From positions 9,300,001 through 9,364,000 of the forward strand of contig JAVHKY010000024.1 of assembly GCA_035079385.1 (NCBI GenBank): a stretch of DNA of 64,000 nucleotides, in the 5' to 3' direction. Positions 58,291-64,000 of this stretch are shown piece after piece. Each line of letters begins with the position of its first letter. Position 1 is the stretch's first letter. The DNA is from Aspidiotus rigidus (Eukaryota > Arthropoda > Insecta > Hemiptera > Diaspididae). The position numbers and the translations under genes are program-made. The notes beneath the pieces were generated by a model. The model did no database searches, had not been told where the DNA came from, and saw nothing but the letters and a program-made list of their open reading frames with translations.

Positions 58291-60701
58291 GGATCTTGCC
58301 AAACAAATTCAAAGAACTTGCAGAAGCTATTGTCAACCTTTTTCCGACTGAAAATGAAGAAGTGTATTATTCAGCTCACCAAACAACTCATGTTCGAAAG
58401 AAAAAAGAAATGTCGAAGTCGAATCGAATGCACAGGAAAAAGCAGCAGCGAATGAAAAATCACAAAGTGTTGTCTCACAAAGAGAAAAAGTTGTCCATCC
58501 AGCAAGTGGAAAATTGTTGCAGCATTACAGATATTTAAGGAAACTCCTTATTGATTCTAAAATTCTTTTCATCGCTGAAAAGCGCGACATAGAGGATGAT
58601 GGTAAGAATATGATAGGTCCTTAAGTACCTCTTTAATACAGAAAGTACGATAGAAATATGAGATTCGAACTTGAAAATATGTCGGAATGAAAAGCTTCTC
58701 AGTCCTATACTTGTACACAGTTTTCTGAAAGGGCCATCTTTGACCGAGATCTCCAGTTTTATGGGTATTTTTTTAGATAGTTCTTCACTATTTGTCTGCA
58801 ATTTTTAAACCTCTTCTCTATTTCTGAATTAGGGGAAATTTGTGACGTACACATGAGCTGTAGGACTCCGTGAAATTTTGTTTCTTGAGTTATATAGGTA
58901 TACATTCATCTTGGAACTTATGAAAATTTCACTATTGGGCTACGTAAAATGATTATAATAAGATATGGGATTTGAAAAAATTGATTATGAAATGGTGCTT
59001 TGAAAATTGAAAAATTCCGACTTTTATTTAATATTATCCCCACCCTTCTCTTGTCTGTAAATCCTCCCCCCCACCAAATAGCCCTCCGTAACTATATAAC
59101 AAAAAAATTCTACCACAATTATTGTCATACTACAATAATCTGCCCTAATTTCCTGTTATGTCGTAAATAATAAAACGTTGATATTAATTTTCATATTTGA
59201 CATTAGAACCCGTTGTAGGAGTTGCAAATGATGAGCAAGATGCATCAGTTATTTCAATGAATGAATGGCTCACTGATGGGCATTTGCAGCCTGAAGAAGA
59301 AGTTTTGAAATGTTGGCAGGCAACTCACAGAATTCGACGGAAATTTTTAGAGAGTGGAGAACCTGTTGCTTCTTACTATCAACAATATAAGTGTCTTTCT
59401 GCTCAAAACCTAGGAATCAAGTTGGTTAGTGCATACTCATTTTTGGTTCAAGCATAGATACTGCTAGAGATACACTTGGATACTAACCTTGTTCGATGCT
59501 TTAAAAAAAAACAAATTAGGTACCTATTTATGAATTCAATATTCGAATTATATTGAAGAAATACTCAATATTTAAAAAGTAAATTTCATGTCATACAAAT
59601 ATGCCTGTACTTGTAGATCACTCTTGATTTTGAAGAAACGTTTCCTGGGAAAGGTGAAACTTTTCACAAGCGCTGGACTGTTCTTCGGCCGAAACTGTTG
59701 GAAAAAGTTTCGCGCGAGATAAAACCGCAACCAGTTAGTTTGGAAAATATTTTGTCAAAAACCGTGAGTATGTTAATATGCGATTATTGTTCATCAGTGT
59801 ATTCTTTCGTAGATGTACGGCTGGTGGTTATCCGTAGAATTGGGGAATAGGTATAAATGGTTCAGTTTCTGCTTGTCTTAGCAGTAATAAAAAAACAAGG
59901 CTATATTGCTTTCTCGCTTCTCTCGAATCTCCATGCGGGATTTCGCCCTTGATCTGTATTCAACACGTCCTTGGTCAGGCTAATCCATTAATTCATTTTC
60001 ATTTTGCCTGCACGTATTTTAATTGTGTGAGATCACGCTTATTTTGAAGATATCATGTACAATTTATTTCAAATATGGCTCAGACATCATTGAAGCAGCC
60101 ATATTTTTGCATAAACTGATCAAATTTTTTTTCTATTTTCGACACTCAAAAAGGATTGTAAATCATTTTCTGGCAGTCGTGCCATCCTGCAGATGGAATC
60201 CGTGCTGGCATAGAAAGAAAATTACTTTGCCGGATGAATGAGCAATCAGCTGTCTCTATACTCTATATAAGGCGTGCTATGAATGAAATCTTCGTAATTC
60301 ATTTTTTCAATAAACCTAAGCATTTCAATATCATTCCAGGACAACAAGATGCCATCATCATAACACTTTTACCACGGCTTCTCAAGTCAGCCAGTCCTAA
60401 AAACAACAACCGAAAAAGGAAAGTAACAGACAGGTCTGCTTCAGAATCAGCAACATCAGTGGGACGACCACCTTTGAAGGACATTGACAAGTTCATGATT
60501 ACTGTAGTCGATGTAAGTAAATATTTTGTGAAGTGCGAGAAAAGCGTGATTGAAGACGAGTGCAACGTTCTGTGTCACGATAAACATAAAATTCTACAAA
60601 CAATTCATGCTCTTTTTGGAAGCTCAATTTTCATCTCTCTTTTATTAGGGACTCCATTCTTATCGATACCGAAACTTACATTAAAAGTGCTCGAAAATTA
60701 G

Positions 60702-61400
60702 TGCAGTGCATTATGTCATCGTTGAAAAAGTCACCTCAATGTCATGATGAGCAATAATAGGTTTCTACTCTCATACCTTGAAAAGGAGAGGGGATCATTT
60801 TTGCTCATTTTTAAAATGCAGGGAAAAATTGAGAACTCAGTAAAATGTTTTCAAAAGAGGAATACTTGACCTTTAGTTATAAAGAAGTGAAGGGAAAAAG
60901 AACGAAGGAGGGGGAGTCAGTGAAAAGAAAAATGAGAATTTAGGGAATATCGACTGAAAGGATCGGAAAACAAAAATGGAACTTGGACAAGTTTTTTTTA
61001 ATATTTTGAGAGTTTATAAAGGAATACGTAATAATTTTAAAACTTTTTTCCCTTTTTCGAAAAAAATACTGGCAGAGAACTACAAAGATGGCCATGTTAT
61101 ATAATTTTTTTTTTTTTAATCAAGAGAAGATTGAAATTTTTGACAGGGAACCTGTTCTATGGGGGGCTTTTTGAGAAATTTGCCGTGCGCCGTCCAACAA
61201 AAAACTTGGAAAAATTTCGATTATCGAGCCATATATGATGGGAATTTTTCTAAGTCCCCTTTCTATCATATATAGCTCGACAGTCAAAATTTTTCCAAGT
61301 CCCTGTCCTATCATATATAGCTCGAGATTCAAAAAAAATTTAGACTCTGAAACTATATTATACTAGATTAATAGTAGGTCTAGGCCTTCTTTGTACTAGC
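60702..61400. mobile_element. Non-coding intron with third copy of the GGGAACCTGTT element end
   Basis: CAGGGAACCTGTTCTATG at 61144 matches the ends at 16543 and 32610. It is followed by GCCGTGCGCCGTCC, two diverged CCTATCATATATAGCTCGA units, and TACTAGATTAATAGTAGGTC words like those at 32750-33010. A right terminus was not found before the next exon-like sequence at about 61415, so this copy is truncated or chimeric. The stretch 60702-61140 holds nothing recognisable. Confidence 0.55.
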
Positions 61401-62805
61401 CGGCGGGGTTTTTTCAATTGCAACAAAAGGACGGATATCTGAAATACGTTGTCGCACTCTCTACCCAAACATGCAAACTGGCAGAGGCATATAGAAGCAA
61501 AATTAACGAAAAAAATATGTCGATACCTGAATTTTGTCGTCTTGGTTGCGATAAGATATATTCCCCATTATCTGTGCCCATTCATATATTGACATCAAAT
61601 TACCAACTCATTGTTTAACGTGGGACGCATATTGGAAGATTGCTCAAAATGATCCTATTCTAATGAAATTTCTTACAAGCGGACAAGGGCGCATTAAATT
61701 TATTAATATTCTTCTTGAAATGCGACGTGAAGGATTGGAAAGGGATTCCGCGATATATGATTTGGGTACGTATTGCTGTTTGTGCAGAGACTCCAATAAC
61801 ATAATAAAGGCTGCTCCTCTGTGAAAAAGTGGTAGACTCCAAGTTGGAAAATGTGAAAATTTATTCACAAAGTATGGCAAATTTGAACGTACAAAGAGAA
61901 ACGGATGATAATGGAAAGGTGATAAAAATGATATGAACTAGATTTAATTTGAGACACTCAACTTTGATTTGAAAAGAACTTCACTCTACAGTTTATATGG
62001 GTCTATACAAAAATGCAGTCATGTACCTAATTGAAGACGTACCTACGCAGAAAATTCAAGGGAAAAAATCTTAGAAAAACAAAATAATTATTTGAAGTGA
62101 ATGATAAAATAACGAAGTTGTTAAGATGAGAAAAATAAGAATTGCAGAAATGATCATCCGTGAAGAGAGGAGTGAAGTGTAGGCTAAGTGTTGGAGAGGA
62201 ATACAAAGAATAATATTATGAATTTAAAATGTCAACAATACTAAAATGTACGGCTCACTAAAATTTTTGAATTTATTCATCACTCTTATTTATTTCAGAA
62301 TACAAACCCTCCACATCGTTTAAATGTGCGTTAGTAAATTCTATTCCATTTTATAAACGAGAGGTTCTACAACGACTCGCACAGCAACAGAATTTAAAGG
62401 TTAAGGAAGGAGACAATAGAACATCAACAAATTCAAAGAATTTCTTTTCAACTTCCGGGATTCTCGAGCAATTGCGAACACCACAGAACAGACCATTACC
62501 AGTATCGCGAATCGGTAAGTGTGCTAGCTCAAGTCATATAACTTAAATTTTTTGTATTTTAGGAGTACTGGAAAGTAGCTCTCACGAGAGAGATTTCTGT
62601 ATACAACTTCAGCTTAATTGGTTTGATAAAAAAGATACAAAAACATTGAAATTTTTGAATTAGCAAGTTATCCAGATTATCTTTAGCTTCTTCAATGAAC
62701 GCGTGCCCAAAAAAACACACGTTTGACTCAGGTTAAAATTGATACAAAAGACTGTGAAATTTCCGAACTTACAAGGAAGAAAAAGTAGAGGAAATTTAAT
62801 GAACC

Positions 62806-63155
62806 TAACACGTTCGTCTTTTGCGGACATGTTAGGTAGATCTCATTATCATTTAAAATTATGTAGTTTAATCGTGAACAACCGCATTGAAGATTCGAAA
62901 ACGTTATGAATTGATGAACATGTCCCCAAGAAAAAAGTACGATTACCGACAAATCGATTAAATATGAGATGGTCCGGTATGACGGGCCTCGGAAATTGAT
63001 TGGAAAAATTACCAATTTATCATTATAAAAGCAAAAAGAAACGTGCTTACTTTTAGTAAGTGCGATTTTAGAATTGCAAAAACATCGTTTATCAAGTTTT
63101 TAAATTGATTTTTATTTGTTCTACCTAACATGTCCGCAAAAAACGGACGTGTCAG
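62806..63155. repeat. Inverted repeat pair with ACATGTCCGCAAAA core
   Basis: CGTCTTTTGCGGACATGTTAGGTAG at 62817-62841 faces CTACCTAACATGTCCGCAAAA from 63121, with the match extending about 36 bp. The arms are about 280 bp apart. Similar ACATGTGTCTTTTTCGGACA words follow at about 63205. It is a small inverted-repeat element or its remnant. Confidence 0.55.
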
Positions 63156-63411
63156 ATTATAGAAAAAATCAATCAAATGTGGCTCATGGACTCTCGTTTC
63201 TAACATGTGTCTTTTTCGGACACGTGTTATTTTCATTAATAATTCTAATGAGGTTAAATATTTAGCCTCTCATTTTGATACTGTGCACTTAGCTTGGTGA
63301 AAATGACAAGACAGGTGATTTCTCTGAAAAAAGGCCTGAAATACGAGTAAAATAATGTCTCGATTTTTTCTGAACTGTCCGTCGTCAAAAATTGGAAAAG
63401 AATGCATGAAC

Positions 63412-63689
63412 ATCCGTATAGTAGTGAAACCACGAAGGAAGAGTCAGATGCAGCTGATGAAGTTCCCCGGAAAAAAATAGATTGCAGACCAATAAAAAAT
63501 TGTCGACTAATAAAAAAACGAGTGGTAATGAGCTAAAAACAGGCCAACCCCTTGGACCATCCCCTTCATTGAAACGACAAAAAGTAAAATCAATTGTTGC
63601 TCACAGTAATAAATCTCAATTACCTTCGAAACAAAATTCAAAGCCAATTGAAACTCCGGTAACTGCGACTGAACCCTTTCCGGAGTAAT
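63412..63689 (+). pseudogene. Lys/Ser/Thr-rich linker exon(s), frame uncertain
   Basis: One frame reads HPYSSETTKEESDAADEVPR and another, after an AG at 63486-63487, reads KLSTNKKTSGNELKTGQPLG and LKRQKVKSIVAHSNKSQ. Both look like the low-complexity basic linkers of the genes here. They overlap in different frames and neither phase fits the exon before it (62299-62514), so a frameshift or wrong boundary is likely. Confidence 0.35.
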
Positions 63690-64000
63690 AAATGCGACAA
63701 ATTGTTGATGATAATTTTTTTATGACTTCTAACGAAAAGTAAATTAAATAAATTATTTATATTTTATCTTTTACAGACGTAATTTAACTCACTTAATTTT
63801 GAATGATGAAGACGGATATGTACCGAATGGTTCCTCGTTTATCAATAATGAAGAATGGCGAAGGTGAGATGAAACAAAAAAATATTTTTATTGAGTTTAC
63901 TAGAATGTGATAATTTTCAATTTTCCCTTACAAACATTCCATGAGCTATGATGGTCATGACGACACCAGTCAGTACCTAACAAATAACGACTACAACTTT

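Larger units (their letters stand above)
58291..63863 (+). pseudogene. Multi-exon gene of an uncharacterised invertebrate family, with frame break(s)
   Basis: Exon 1 region (58291-58601) starts FKELAEAIVNLFPTENEEVY and ends, in another frame, HPASGKLLQHYRYLRKLLID; a small indel near 58370 separates them. Further exons: 59207-59424 (VLKCWQATHRIRRKFLESGE), 59617-59763 (ITLDFEETFPGKGETFHKRW), 60340 to about 60512 or read-through (LLPRLLKSASPKNNNRKRK, DKFMITVVD), about 61600-61765 (CLTWDAYWKIAQNDPILMKF), 62299-62514 and 63777-63863. Phases agree for 59207-59763 and 61765/62299, but not between 59763 and 60340. The order (phosphate-loop-free helical N-terminus, WQATHRIR block, basic LLPRLL block) is that of uncharacterised proteins repeated in hemipteran and cnidarian genomes; function is unknown. 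A TIR element (61144 on) and a hairpin repeat lie in its introns. The exon grouping is by eye, so the call of one gene is tentative. Confidence 0.45.

Overview
The window is eukaryotic nuclear DNA, almost certainly from an arthropod and most likely an insect. Coding sequence is split by GT-AG introns of about 70 bp to several kb, and intergenic DNA is AT-rich with long (ATT)n and (GA)n microsatellites. The recognisable families (DUF4806 proteins, Penelope-like elements, Mutator-like and hAT/ZMYM transposases, DUF6570 Helitron pieces, tnp2/DUF4218-like transposases) are typical of repeat-rich insect genomes. There are no operons, ribosome binding sites or CRISPR arrays. A hemipteran is my guess from the gene-family mix; nothing here proves it.

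Layout. 0-2.4 kb: LINE RNase H remnant (minus strand) and the first of two identical 329-bp inverted-repeat elements. 2.8-5.0 kb: a three-exon gene I cannot name. 5-8.6 kb: degenerate repeats, three fold-back elements and the second 329-bp copy. 8.6-9.6 kb: N-terminal piece of a Helitron protein. 10.0-10.6 kb: a duplicated exon-like unit. 13.8-16.5 kb: fold-back element and a tnp2/DUF4218-like transposase. 18.0-22.2 kb: an intact 11-exon DUF4806 gene (528 aa; all splice phases agree), followed by a 96-bp minisatellite with a two-unit higher-order period and then a partial DUF4806 paralogue (24.0-25.5 kb). 26.0-30.5 kb: LTR-retroelement protease remnant and a Penelope-like element made of a palindrome of an inverted truncated copy and a longer copy, flanked by a 13-bp target duplication and sitting 6 bp upstream of an ATG. 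31-36 kb: AT-rich block with short acidic or zinc-binding ORFs, a Maverick/Polinton polymerase scrap, a terminal-inverted-repeat element carrying six TGACGTCA palindromes in 128 bp, and a satellite-like array.

37.0-50.8 kb: a second DUF4806 gene whose 5' and 3' exon blocks lie 9 kb apart. Between them lie a DUF7869-like gene, itself split in frame by a complete hAT element with an 8-bp target duplication, and a broken Mutator-like transposase gene. A decayed second-family Penelope element lies among its DUF4806 exons. 51.5-52.9 kb: a diverged satellite hosting a 371-bp element. 53.2-53.6 kb: two phase-compatible exons that may continue the second DUF4806 gene. 54.6-57.2 kb: an intact two-exon 823-aa RNase H-fold, probably transposon-derived protein. 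58.3-63.9 kb: exons of a multi-exon gene resembling an uncharacterised invertebrate family, with at least one frame break.

Two host gene types (DUF4806 paralogues and the 58-64 kb gene) appear to be expanding by local duplication while being invaded by mobile DNA. Splice models were made by eye from reading frame and GT-AG signals; no transcript data were available.
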